This document shows, piece by piece, positions 49,970 to 58,491 of a stretch of DNA of 64,000 nucleotides (the first letter of the stretch is position 1; each line of letters starts with the position of its first letter). Made by a program: the position numbers and the translations under genes. The stretch is from SKLM01 sp964575455 (GTDB lineage Bacteria; Chloroflexota; Anaerolineae; B4-G1): assembly GCA_964575455.1 (NCBI GenBank), contig CAZNRX010000011.1, positions 9,726-73,725 on the forward strand. Reading direction: 5' to 3'. Under the pieces are notes generated by a model. The model was not told where the DNA came from and ran no database searches. It was given only the letters and a program-made list of their open reading frames with translations.

Positions 49970-51778
49970 CTACGAACGTCCATCGCCCTCCACCAGCCGA
50001 ACCGTCACAGCCGGCAAGCCCATGGCCTCTCGAATGCCCTCGGCCCCCGACTTGAGGACGGTGTTCATATCCATGGACTCACGCATTCGAGCAGTCACCT
50101 CGCTGACCAGCCGTTCGCGAGCGGCCTGACGCTGGATGTCCTGATAGAGCCGAGCGCTCTCCAGCGCCACGCCGAGCTGCTGGCTCAACGACTCCATCAA
50201 GGCAATCTCATCCGACGTCCACGGTTCCGAGTCTGGCTCGGCCTCGCCTGACTTACGAGCGTCCAGAACACCGATCACGTGGCCGCGCACCGTAATCGGC
50301 ACGACCAGCGCGTCGGAATCGTCCACCTCATCCGAGGCCTCGATCTGCCCGGCGTCATCGCCGTCAGCGCGCGGCTCCCCCTCTCTGGACAGGATGCCCT
50401 GGGGGTCATAGCGAGCCCCCAATTGGCGATCAGCGCGCAGCAGGCGCTGCCAGGCCTGACGACTGAACTCCCCGTAGGCCCGCCGCTCCGCTTCCAGCGC
50501 CTCCTGTGCCTGCTGGAAGAGCTGCGCATTGCTGATGGCGATAGCCACCTGATCAGCCAGCGTCTGCAACACCTCCTCGTCCTCGTCGCCGAAAGCCCCG
50601 GCCTCCCTGCTCTGCACGTCCAGAGCCCCCAGGATCTCGCCACGCGCCTCCAACGGCAAGGCTATCTCGGAACGCGTCTCCGGCAGGTCCGGATTGTCGA
50701 AGAAGACAGCATCGACGCCGACATCCAGAGCGATACGGGGCTCACCCTGACCAGTGACGTACCCCACAATGCCCTCCTCACCAACTCGAAGCTGGTGTCC
50801 GCGGGCCAACATCCTGTGCCCACCTTCGGAGGAGGCGGCTCGCAGCACCGCATAGTTGCTCGCCTCATCGAGGAGGAAGATGCCGGCGTGGTAGAAGCCA
50901 AAGCGATCAGATATCAGCTGGACCGTCTCGTCGAGGAGCTGCTCCACATCACGAATGGCGGCGGCCTCCCGCGCGATGCGAGCCGCGGTCTCCAGCTGAG
51001 CGCTCCGCTCCTCCAGGGTGACCGCGGTGTCCTCCAGCCGGCCCGCCGTCTCCGCCAGCTCTTGTGTGCGCTCCTCCACCCTCTGCTCCAGCCGCGTGGT
51101 CAGCTCCCGAAGCGGATTGAGCAGCTGCCGGCTGATGATGCCGTAGCCCAACACACCGACGCTGAGCGTAACTGTGATGGACAATACGGGCGCCGGGAAG
51201 AAGGGACGGAGCATGCCGCCTATGAGGAAGCCAATCAACAGGACCAAGACGCCGACGGCCAGATAGGCCGTGCGCGCGCGATGGCGGTTGCGCCAGAAGA
51301 GGACAAAGGACCAGACGAAGTAGGGAATTGGAAGAAGCGGAGCGATGAAGCCCCAACCGAGCACATCATAGACACCAGCGCCGCTGGGCGCCAGCCTTGG
51401 ATTCACCAGAAACTGATGGTTAAAGGTCGGTATTGAGAGCCCAACCAGAGCCAGGAAGCCGAGCCCAACCAGGAAATCAGCGCGTCGCGTGGAACGATCG
51501 ACGTAGCGAATGGCGAACATGGGGAGGATGATGCCCATAGCGTTCAAGGCAATGGCAGCCAGCTCCAACCAGAAGGTTGGATTGCCCATCTCCAACCACA
51601 ACAGAAGCCGCAGCAGCACGGCCGAAACAGCCCAGACAGACTCCAGAGTCACGAAGAGAGCGAACAGGCGATTGAGCGTGCGCCGGGGACCGGTACTCAG
51701 GACCATCATGGCCAACGCCAGCGCGCTCACGGCAGCCAGCGTGTAGGCCCCAATCTCTATCCAGAAAAGCAATGGCAT
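49970..51778 (-). CDS. 7TM-GAF receptor without kinase, 602 aa
   Basis: Seven to eight membrane helices (residues 5-230) resemble the 7TM N-terminal modules of some sensor kinases; there is a short loop with NHQFLVNPRLAPSGAGVYDV. A long coiled coil leads to GAF1 (DRFGFYHAGIFLLDE; IALDVGVDAVFFDNPDLP), linker FSRQAWQRLLRADRQLGARY, shortened GAF2 (LVVPITVRGHVIGVLDARKS is close to this; seen as VVPITVRGHVIGVLDARK) and C-terminal module RLVSEVTARMRESMDMNTVL. No HAMP and no kinase. GGGAGGA lies 12 bases before the ATG, which is rather far. Confidence 0.87.
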   Translation of the reverse strand: MPLLFWIEIGAYTLAAVSALALAMMVLSTGPRRTLNRLFALFVTLESVWAVSAVLLRLLLWLEMGNPTFWLELAAIALNAMGIILPMFAIRYVDRSTRRADFLVGLGFLALVGLSIPTFNHQFLVNPRLAPSGAGVYDVLGWGFIAPLLPIPYFVWSFVLFWRNRHRARTAYLAVGVLVLLIGFLIGGMLRPFFPAPVLSITVTLSVGVLGYGIISRQLLNPLRELTTRLEQRVEERTQELAETAGRLEDTAVTLEERSAQLETAARIAREAAAIRDVEQLLDETVQLISDRFGFYHAGIFLLDEASNYAVLRAASSEGGHRMLARGHQLRVGEEGIVGYVTGQGEPRIALDVGVDAVFFDNPDLPETRSEIALPLEARGEILGALDVQSREAGAFGDEDEEVLQTLADQVAIAISNAQLFQQAQEALEAERRAYGEFSRQAWQRLLRADRQLGARYDPQGILSREGEPRADGDDAGQIEASDEVDDSDALVVPITVRGHVIGVLDARKSGEAEPDSEPWTSDEIALMESLSQQLGVALESARLYQDIQRQAARERLVSEVTARMRESMDMNTVLKSGAEGIREAMGLPAVTVRLVEGDGRS

Positions 51779-51796
51779 GGGTTACTATCCTCCCTC

Positions 51797-51874
51797 GACG
51801 GCGCTCCGCTCTGCCGTGTGCTCAGCTACGAATCTTGACGGCGCTCCGCTTCGCTCCGTGCCTCACTACCAACC
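51797..51874. repeat. Dispersed repeat family 2, two copies
   Basis: GACGGCGCTCCGCTCTGCCG and GACGGCGCTCCGCTTCGCTC units, each ending near CACTACNAAC. The second encodes SEARSEAERR at the C-terminus of the next receptor gene. Confidence 0.7.
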
Positions 51875-54165
51875 TCATTAGGGCCCAGCTGCGCGTCGAG
51901 GGCAGCCAGTCCCAACGTCTCCCCGATGTCGCGGACGGCGGTGCTCAGTACGCTCTCCAGATCCAGCGACTCGTGCATGCGAGCCGTGGCCTTGCTCACG
52001 AGCTCCTCCCGCCGAGCGCGACGCCGAGCTTCGTCGAATCGCCAAGCGCGCACCAGCGCAACGGCAGCCTGTCCCCCCAGCACCTCCAGGAAGCGGAGCG
52101 AGCTCTCGGAGAACGAACCTGGCTTCCTGCGGAGCACGAGCACGTGCCCCACATGCTCATCGCCGGCCTGGAGAGGCACGTTCACGCATGCTCCGGCATT
52201 GATCGTCTCGAGAGCCCCGCGCACCTCATCGGAGAGTTGATCGCAGGAAGCCTCCTCCCCCTCCCTGGCCCTCCCCCAGGGGGGGAGGTAAAGCCCCTCT
52301 CCGTGTACCACGTCCGCTACGTACCAGAACTGCTGCACCAGAACCGCCGGAAGAGTACTCTTGGAGAGCGGCAATGCCACGCCAGGCCGAAGCTCGTGTC
52401 GTTGACCGTGGTCCGAGGCCTCTGAGCGGCTGCGATCAGCGGGCTGGTGCCAATTCCCCAGGTAGCGCAAATAACGGGACGAGGCAGGTGCAGCGAAGGA
52501 CGAGGAGTCCGAATGGGAGCGCGAAGTCCTGGGTTCAGATGGCCGCTCGAAGAGCCCTATCAGGCAGCCATCGGCCTCCGTCTCGTTCACAGCGTCGACG
52601 ACGACTTGGACCACTTCATCGACCGTTGTGGCGCCGCTCAGACGGCGGTTAGCGCGGTAGAGCGGGCTGGTCGCTTCGAGACGGACTGCTTCATCCGAGC
52701 CCTGTCGGGCATTCCGGACAGCCATAGCGAGCTGATCCGCTACCCCTCGGAGGACACGCATGTCGATCTCTCCAAGGGCATCTCTCGACCCAGACTGGAC
52801 ATCCAACACCCCCAGAAGGAAACCGTCGGCCTTCAGCGGCACGGCGGCCTCAGACATCGTCCCGCCAAGAAACGGGTGGGGGCGATACAGATCATCCACG
52901 CTGACCTCGGGCGCGACGTAGGGCTTTCTATGTCTGGCGGCCCATCCAACAATGCTCGTCTCCCCGACCTCCAGCTGCAGGCCATCGGCCTCCAACTCCG
53001 CGCCAATGGCACCTGTCGCGGCACGCAGCGTCACTGATTCGTGACCGGGACGACCGCTTTCATCAAGCAAGAAGATACTGACCAGGTAGCAATCGAGATA
53101 GTCAGGGATCAGCTCCACCGCCCGGTCCAACACACCGTCTATGTCTAGCCTGGATGTAGCGATCCTTGCCACCTCGACCACGAGGTCCAATTGGAGATCA
53201 CGCTGCTTGAGCTCCCGTCTCTGTGTCTCCACACGAGCACGGTAGGATGCCAGGTCTGCTGCAAGCTTACGACAACGATCCAATGCCCCTGCAAGATAGA
53301 CCGCCGATCGGTTCTGCACGAGAACCAACCCGGCCCCCAGCAGGAGCAGAATCAAGGGGCTACCTGCCTTGGCGTCTATCAACCACCAACCAGCTTGACC
53401 CGCAGAGGCGACAGGCTCTCCAAGAGGCGCGAATCGCCCCGTCGAGACGCCCCATCCAAAGAGAGCCTGACTCAAGAACGAGATGAGCAAGGCGATGCCT
53501 CCCTCAAGCCTCCCAAGGAAGAGAACGGCCAGGACCGGAAGCGTGAGAAAGAAGACACGCCCGTCCCCATCGGGGCCAAACTGAACCAGATCTAGAAGGC
53601 CAAGGCCGTAGACCGAGCCCAGGAACGAGGCCGCCCGAGCACGATACGGGATCTCCTTCCAGAAGGTGATCAAGAGCAGAAGGAGATAAACGACCAGGTA
53701 CAGAGAAAGCACGATCGTGCTTCCGGGATGAGCCCCCTGCCCCCCGGCATAGAGCCTGTAGGCCCCCAGGCCAACGACCACAAGGCCGATGACGAGTGCA
53801 GCATACAGAGAGGCCTGCAGCAGCTCTTGACGCCACAACGCGACCTCCGAAGGCTCACGCAGTCGCTCTCTATCGGCCAACGCGGTGACGGTGTCAATGG
53901 ACGAGGGGCCGCTCAGCGACGCATCTGGCTCCGCCGGCGTCACCTCCCCCGGCGGAGAGGGCACGGACAGTCTGGCCCCATCACCCAGGCGGGGCTCCAC
54001 CGCAGGTGAAGGCGGCCGACGGGTCGACGCGGTCGCCCGCCACGAGGGGGCCCCCTCCCCCGCCTCTTCTCGCTGCGCGTCAAGGTCACCAGACCCCTCT
54101 GGCCCCGGCAACGAGACATCGGAAAAAAGATCCTCCAGGGAGCGATTCAGTTGATTCTCGTTCAT
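51826..54165 (-). CDS. Membrane GAF-GAF receptor without kinase, ParA-coupled, 779 aa
   Basis: A long Pro/Ser-rich cytosolic N-terminus (about 130 residues), then about six membrane segments (YAALVIGLVVVGLGAYRLYA and following), a coiled coil, a diverged GAF1 (YLDCYLVSIFLLDES; EAAVPLKADGFLLGVLDVQS), a second full GAF with Ser/Arg-rich and GC-repeat inserts (SRSHSDSSSFAAPASS; LPPWGRAREGEEAS) and the C-terminal module ELVSKATARMHESLDLESVL. It lacks HAMP and kinase domains. Its ATG overlaps the ParA TGA (ATGA), the tightest coupling in the cluster, which makes it the best candidate for a ParA partner. The last residues (SEARSEAERRQDS) come from repeat family 2. Confidence 0.85.
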   Translation of the reverse strand: MNENQLNRSLEDLFSDVSLPGPEGSGDLDAQREEAGEGAPSWRATASTRRPPSPAVEPRLGDGARLSVPSPPGEVTPAEPDASLSGPSSIDTVTALADRERLREPSEVALWRQELLQASLYAALVIGLVVVGLGAYRLYAGGQGAHPGSTIVLSLYLVVYLLLLLITFWKEIPYRARAASFLGSVYGLGLLDLVQFGPDGDGRVFFLTLPVLAVLFLGRLEGGIALLISFLSQALFGWGVSTGRFAPLGEPVASAGQAGWWLIDAKAGSPLILLLLGAGLVLVQNRSAVYLAGALDRCRKLAADLASYRARVETQRRELKQRDLQLDLVVEVARIATSRLDIDGVLDRAVELIPDYLDCYLVSIFLLDESGRPGHESVTLRAATGAIGAELEADGLQLEVGETSIVGWAARHRKPYVAPEVSVDDLYRPHPFLGGTMSEAAVPLKADGFLLGVLDVQSGSRDALGEIDMRVLRGVADQLAMAVRNARQGSDEAVRLEATSPLYRANRRLSGATTVDEVVQVVVDAVNETEADGCLIGLFERPSEPRTSRSHSDSSSFAAPASSRYLRYLGNWHQPADRSRSEASDHGQRHELRPGVALPLSKSTLPAVLVQQFWYVADVVHGEGLYLPPWGRAREGEEASCDQLSDEVRGALETINAGACVNVPLQAGDEHVGHVLVLRRKPGSFSESSLRFLEVLGGQAAVALVRAWRFDEARRRARREELVSKATARMHESLDLESVLSTAVRDIGETLGLAALDAQLGPNEVGSEARSEAERRQDS
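52251..52290. repeat. GC-rich repeat (family 4 relative) inside a GAF domain
   Basis: CTCCTCCCCCTCCCTGGCCC then TCCCCCAGGGGGGGAGG, a palindromic CCTCCC...GGGAGG unit; encodes LPPWGRAREGEE in the second GAF. Confidence 0.6.
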
Positions 54166-55091
54166 CGGCCATTATCCCCTACTAAGACCTTTGACATGGG
54201 CTTCACCTTAGCTGACTCCAGCGGCTCTTCCTGCGAAGTGCCCAGGCGCTCACCACGGTCGGGGGCGCTGCGTTCACGACGATCAGGAGGGCTGAAGCGC
54301 TCACGACGGGTGGTGGACGGGGCCAGAGAGGCCATCAGCTCCTGCGCCAAGGCACGGTACTGCTGGGCGGCCCTCGTCTTAGGCGCGTAATCGGTGATCG
54401 GCTTGGCGTGAGCCGGGCTCTCACGCAGCTTTGTGTCCACCTGGATGACGGTATCAAAGAGAGCCTGGGGGAAGTGATTGCGAAGATACTTCAGGATCAT
54501 AGGATGAACTTTGTTGCGCATGTCGAACATCGTCACCAGCAGGCGATACCTCAGACCGGCGTTCGTCTTGCGCCGCGTCAGGCGTACCATATCGAGCATA
54601 CGGATGAGAGACTGGACAGCGTAGTGCTCGCACTGAAGGGGGATGATCAGAAGATCGGCAACCGTCAGGGCGTTGATGGTCACCGTCCCGAACGTCGGTG
54701 GACAATCGATAATCACGACGTCGTAGAGCCAGTGGGAGCCTCGCTCACGGGCATGCTCGATATCCGTCTTCAGGCGATACTCATAACCGGGATGCTTGTA
54801 CAGCATCTTGTCGATGATGACGAGCTCGTCATTGGCCGGCGCCAGATCCAGCCCAAACACCTGCGTTTCCAGGCTGACGGAGGTCAGGGAGCTATGATTC
54901 AGCAGCACGTCGCTCACTGTACGTCGCAGCTCATTCGGCCTGAAACCCAGCGAAGACGTCAAGTGAGCCTGTGAGTCCAGGTCCACCAACAGCACGAGGT
55001 TTCCCTGCTCTGCCAAGCTCCCTCCCAAGGAAAGGCAGGTCGTGGTTTTGGCCACGCCACCTTTTGTGTTAGCCACCGCGATGACCTTCAT
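54162..55091 (-). CDS. ParA/Soj-family ATPase, 309 aa
   Basis: Deviant Walker A KGGVAKTTT (usual KGGVGKTT, with the signature Lys kept), Walker A' LLVDLDSQAHLT, Walker B DVVIIDCPP and the C-terminal VDTKLRESPAHAKPITDYAP are all present, so nucleotide-driven dimerisation and DNA binding are likely. There is no N-terminal helix-turn-helix and no ParB gene or parS-like site nearby. The last 55 residues are Arg/Asp/Ser-rich (RRERFSPPDRRERSAPDRGE) and atypical. GGGGGAGG precedes the ATG, and the TGA overlaps the next receptor's ATG. By analogy with ParC and PpfA, ParA homologues that position chemoreceptor arrays, it may localise or segregate the receptor assembly. Confidence 0.92.
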   Translation of the reverse strand: MKVIAVANTKGGVAKTTTCLSLGGSLAEQGNLVLLVDLDSQAHLTSSLGFRPNELRRTVSDVLLNHSSLTSVSLETQVFGLDLAPANDELVIIDKMLYKHPGYEYRLKTDIEHARERGSHWLYDVVIIDCPPTFGTVTINALTVADLLIIPLQCEHYAVQSLIRMLDMVRLTRRKTNAGLRYRLLVTMFDMRNKVHPMILKYLRNHFPQALFDTVIQVDTKLRESPAHAKPITDYAPKTRAAQQYRALAQELMASLAPSTTRRERFSPPDRRERSAPDRGERLGTSQEEPLESAKVKPMSKVLVGDNGR

Positions 55092-55112
55092 CCTTCACCT
55101 CCCCCTTATCCA

Positions 55113-55206
55113 TGCCCTTCCTGTTTCGTGCCCTTCGTCTTTCGTGCTCTTAGTGCTCTTCGTGCTTCGGGCCCTTCGTGTTGTGTTTAACGCCCTTCGT
55201 GTCTCG
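55113..55206. repeat. Family 1 repeat cluster between kinase and parA
   Basis: The longest family-1 run in the window: at least seven CTTCGTG-like units. Its end supplies the final codons (PRHEGR) of the GAF kinase. Confidence 0.8.
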
Positions 55207-57847
55207 GGAGGCTGAACGTAAATGTAGCCCCCTCCCCCAGTGCGCTCTCCACCCAGATTTCGCCGCCGTGCATCTCCACAAATTCCTTACTCAGGGCCAA
55301 CCCGAGTCCAGCTCCGTTTGGGCGGCGCCCATCGCTCAGCTCGCCTTGCTCAAAGCGATCGAAGACACGCTGCTGATCCGCGGATGAGATACCCTTCCCC
55401 GTGTCACTGACGCTGACGAGGATCTGATGATCCTCAGACCAGGCTCGTACTGTGATGGTACCCTGCTCGGTGAACTTGGCCGCGTTGGTCAGAAGCTTCA
55501 ACAGCACCTGTCGGACACGCGCCATATCGGCCTTCACCGGCGGCAAGTTGTCGATCTCCTGGCGCAGCTCGATCTCCTTGCCACGCACCAGCGCACTGGT
55601 GGTCGCCATCACGCTTTCGATGACGTCCGAGAGATCAAAGGACTGGAAGTGCAGCTCCATCATACCGGCCTCAATCTGCGACACATCCAGAAGATCGTTG
55701 ATCAGACCGAGCAGATGTTGGCTGTTGGCGTGGATGATCTGGAGATCCTGACGCTGCCTCTCGTTGGTCGGACCCTCAAGCCCCTTGAGGAGCAGGCGAG
55801 AGAACCCGATGATGTTTGTGAGTGGCTCGCGAAGCTCGTGGCTCATATGGGCCAGAAATCGAGAACGGAAGCTCTCGGTCCTCCGCAAGCGCGCCGCCGT
55901 CTCCTTCTCCTTCTTGTAGATCCGCGCGTTCTCCAGCGCAATCGTGGTCTGGTTAGCCACATTCTGGAGCACAGAGATGGTATCCTCGTCGAGCGCTTCA
56001 TCCCCGTCCTGCGTGTTCAGGATGTCGAGCACGCCGATAACCTGCTCAGGGACGCCGCCACCTCCCCCCATCTTCAGCGGCAGCGCCGCCTCCGTACGGA
56101 TGTAGGGGGATGAGAAGGCCTCCTCAGCGCGCTCCGAATCCCAGGAAACCACCGAGGGCTCGCCGGTGAGCATAGCATCGCGCACGGCCCGGCCCACGTC
56201 GCCCCCCGTCCACCGGTCGGAGCGGTCCCCCCACCCGGGGCGCCCCCCCCGCTCGGAGGGGTCTATGACCTCGACCGACGCCATCCTCCTCTTGCCACGT
56301 CCCTGACCACGAACCCGGCCCTCCGCCTGCAAGGTGACGGGCTGGGCCTTGATGGATTCCACCATCTCGCCGCCGCCCGTGCCCTCACGAAGGGAGACCC
56401 GTCTCTCCTCAGTCTCATCATCATCGTCCGCAAGGTAGATGCCCACGTAGGAATAATCGAAGCGATCGTGCACCAAGCGCACCACACGCTGCAGCAGCTC
56501 CGACGGCTCCAAGATCGAGGTAGCCGCCTGGCTCACCTCCACCGTAGCGGCGAGTTGGATGGCCCGACGCTGGATCTGGTAGTTGGCCCTCTGAAGCATG
56601 GCGGTACGCTGGGCCACCTTCGCCTCCAGATCGTCATAGAGGCTCTTCAGCTCGGATGCCATGTGGTTGAAGACGTAGGCCAGAATGCCAATCTCGTCGC
56701 GCGAGGTAATCGGCACCTGCTGCGCCAGATCGCCCTCCGCAATCCTGACCGCTGATTCCGTCAGCCGCACCACCGGTCGAGTGATCTGCCGAGTGACCAC
56801 AGCCGCGATGATCGCAGTCACGAGCGCCACCAGCAGCGAAGCGCCCACAATGGCCGCGGTGACGTTGTCAGTGACGGCAAAGGCCTCCTCCTGCGATTGC
56901 TCCGCCACCAGAGCCAGCTCCAGATCTGGGATCCAGCGATAGACACCAATCACGGGTACGCCGGCATAGTTCTGGTGGAGGCCCTGCCGCTGTTGACCAG
57001 ACAGCGCGGCCTCAATCCCGGCGCTGCTGATGGCCCTCCCCTGGGGCAGGGCGTTGCCGCTTCTATCGACCAGGTAGACCTCACTGCCCGCATCGGGCGA
57101 TGGGCGCGCCGCTTCGTCACCCACCTCCTCCGAGAGAAGAAGCTGGGAGGAGAGCTCCCCCAGATCGAGCCAGCCGACCAAGACAGCCACGGTCTCGCCC
57201 TCGGGCGAGACAACCTGCTGCGTCAGAACAGCACCGCCCGTCCCCGGGCCGTGCTCGGCAGATGGATCAAGCGAAGCGATCTTGACGCCTGGTCCATCCC
57301 TCAGAAGGGCATCCATGGCCTGGTCCCCATCTCCGTTCTCCCCCTCCTCAGCCGAAGCGACCAAGCCGCCGCTCGATACCAAGACCCGGCCCTGAAGGTC
57401 GAGGAGTGCCAGGGAGCGGAAGGCCTGGTCCTGGCTCAGGAGGACGGCGAGCTGACGTCGCAACGCGTCCCGAGCAGCGCCAGCGGATGGCTGGGGCTGT
57501 TGAAGCCCCGAAGCGCTCACTACAGTCGATGCGCTCTGTCGCGTAGAAGGCATGGACGCCACGATCCTCAGACTGCTCAGATGGCTCTCAGTCCATTGAA
57601 GAACCCGCCCCTCCATAATCATCGCTACGGACGACAGCTTGGCGGTGACCTCGCGCTGGATGTCACGGCGCTCGCGACGGGTCGCATACCAACTGACCGT
57701 ACTCAGGGGGACGATGGCCAAGACCAGGAAGGCCGTCAGCAGCGTCCTGCCCAACCCGCCCCGCATACCCGTCGTTGGGATCTGGGTGACTGGGTCGTCC
57801 CGGGATTCCTCTCGTGCTGCAGGCACCTGACCTAACAAAGACATCAT
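55187..57847 (-). CDS. Cache-HAMP-GAF histidine kinase, 886 aa
   Basis: Membrane segment (LLTAFLVLAIVPLSTVSWYA), extracellular Cache domain (SLALLDLQGRVLVSSGGLVA; VYRWIPDLELALVAEQSQEE), second membrane segment, HAMP, coiled coil, GAF (DRFDYSYVGIYLADDDD; EAALPLKMGGGGGVPEQVIG), HisKA with acceptor His (FLAHMSHELREPLTNIIGFS) and HATPase_c (KLLTNAAKF; DTGKGISSAD; GAGLGLALSKEFVEMHGGEI). No receiver is fused; two receiver genes lie directly upstream. The start is uncertain: paired ATGs at 57847/57844 lie in a 74-bp tandem repeat and lack a good ribosome site; ATG 57766 (MRGGLGRTLL) is possible. A GC-rich insert (PSERGGRPGWGDRSDRWTGG) lies in the GAF, and the last six residues come from family 1. 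Confidence 0.9.
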   Translation of the reverse strand: MMSLLGQVPAAREESRDDPVTQIPTTGMRGGLGRTLLTAFLVLAIVPLSTVSWYATRRERRDIQREVTAKLSSVAMIMEGRVLQWTESHLSSLRIVASMPSTRQSASTVVSASGLQQPQPSAGAARDALRRQLAVLLSQDQAFRSLALLDLQGRVLVSSGGLVASAEEGENGDGDQAMDALLRDGPGVKIASLDPSAEHGPGTGGAVLTQQVVSPEGETVAVLVGWLDLGELSSQLLLSEEVGDEAARPSPDAGSEVYLVDRSGNALPQGRAISSAGIEAALSGQQRQGLHQNYAGVPVIGVYRWIPDLELALVAEQSQEEAFAVTDNVTAAIVGASLLVALVTAIIAAVVTRQITRPVVRLTESAVRIAEGDLAQQVPITSRDEIGILAYVFNHMASELKSLYDDLEAKVAQRTAMLQRANYQIQRRAIQLAATVEVSQAATSILEPSELLQRVVRLVHDRFDYSYVGIYLADDDDETEERRVSLREGTGGGEMVESIKAQPVTLQAEGRVRGQGRGKRRMASVEVIDPSERGGRPGWGDRSDRWTGGDVGRAVRDAMLTGEPSVVSWDSERAEEAFSSPYIRTEAALPLKMGGGGGVPEQVIGVLDILNTQDGDEALDEDTISVLQNVANQTTIALENARIYKKEKETAARLRRTESFRSRFLAHMSHELREPLTNIIGFSRLLLKGLEGPTNERQRQDLQIIHANSQHLLGLINDLLDVSQIEAGMMELHFQSFDLSDVIESVMATTSALVRGKEIELRQEIDNLPPVKADMARVRQVLLKLLTNAAKFTEQGTITVRAWSEDHQILVSVSDTGKGISSADQQRVFDRFEQGELSDGRRPNGAGLGLALSKEFVEMHGGEIWVESALGEGATFTFSLPRHEGR

Positions 57848-58045
57848 ATGTCGCAACAGCGGCACTCCGCTACGCTTCGAGCCGCACTACAAACCTCGCG
57901 CTGATCTAACGAAGAGATCGCTTGTTGCAACGGCGGCACTTCGCTGTGCTACGAGCCGCACTGCGAGCACTCGCCCTGTCTGACGAAGAGATTATGTGTT
58001 GCAACGGCGGCACTCCGCCACGCTTCGAGCCGCACCGCCCCCCGC
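57831..58045. repeat. 74-bp tandem triplication with family 2 cores
   Basis: Near-copies begin at 57831, 57905 and 57979 (CCTAACAAAG, TCTAACGAAG, TCTGACGAAG), exactly 74 bases apart. Each holds GTTGCAAC-like and GGCACTCCGC...GAGCCGCAC segments. The first contains the paired ATG start codons of the GAF kinase; in the other two the ATG is mutated. Confidence 0.8.
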
Positions 58046-58071
58046 GACATCGTCGAGGCCCTCGCCCAAAG

Positions 58072-58491
58072 CTACTGAACTTCCCAGACAGCCTCTCCCT
58101 GCAGCACGCGGCGAACCTGATCGGGGAAGCGATCCGGATCGAGGGGCTTACCGATGAATCCATCAAAGCCAGCTGCTCTGGCACGCTGCATGTTCTCAAC
58201 CGAGGCATCGGCGGTGACAGCGACGATGAGCGTTTGCTCGAAGCGAGGATGATCGCGCAGGGTATCCAATGCTTCGTAGCCATCAGCCTCTGGTAGGAAG
58301 ATGTCCATGAGAATCAAGTCGACCTTGGACAGAGATTCTGCAAACTCCAGAACCTGCCAACCTGACGCTTTCCACTCGCAGTCCCTTACCCCGAGGTAGG
58401 CCAGCAGGCGGGTGATCAGCACGAAATTCTGGAAGTTGTCCTCGACAACGACGACGGTAGCATCTTCAGGCTGCATCATCACTCTATCCAT
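58072..58491 (-). CDS. Stand-alone receiver (CheY-like) protein 2, 139 aa
   Basis: Single REC domain with no output: VVVVEDNFQNFVLITRLLAY (acidic pocket), phospho-acceptor Asp in VDLILMDIFLPEADGYEA, AVTADASVENM and the conserved Lys in GFIGKPLDPDRF. ATG 58491 has GGAG just upstream and overlaps the previous receiver's stop by eight bases; ATG codons at 58479 and 58476 are alternatives. Co-transcribed with receiver 1 ahead of the GAF kinase, so both are likely phosphorylation partners of the array kinases. Confidence 0.9.
   Translation of the reverse strand: MDRVMMQPEDATVVVVEDNFQNFVLITRLLAYLGVRDCEWKASGWQVLEFAESLSKVDLILMDIFLPEADGYEALDTLRDHPRFEQTLIVAVTADASVENMQRARAAGFDGFIGKPLDPDRFPDQVRRVLQGEAVWEVQ

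Noticed and set aside
54162..55091. parS-like sites and a ParB gene next to parA
   Set aside because: No ParB-like frame and no TGTTNCACGTGAAACA-type palindrome was seen near the gene.
57831..58045. The 74-bp tandem copies as a CRISPR array
   Set aside because: Repeat and spacer are not distinguishable, the whole 74-base unit is repeated with scattered changes, and no cas gene is present.
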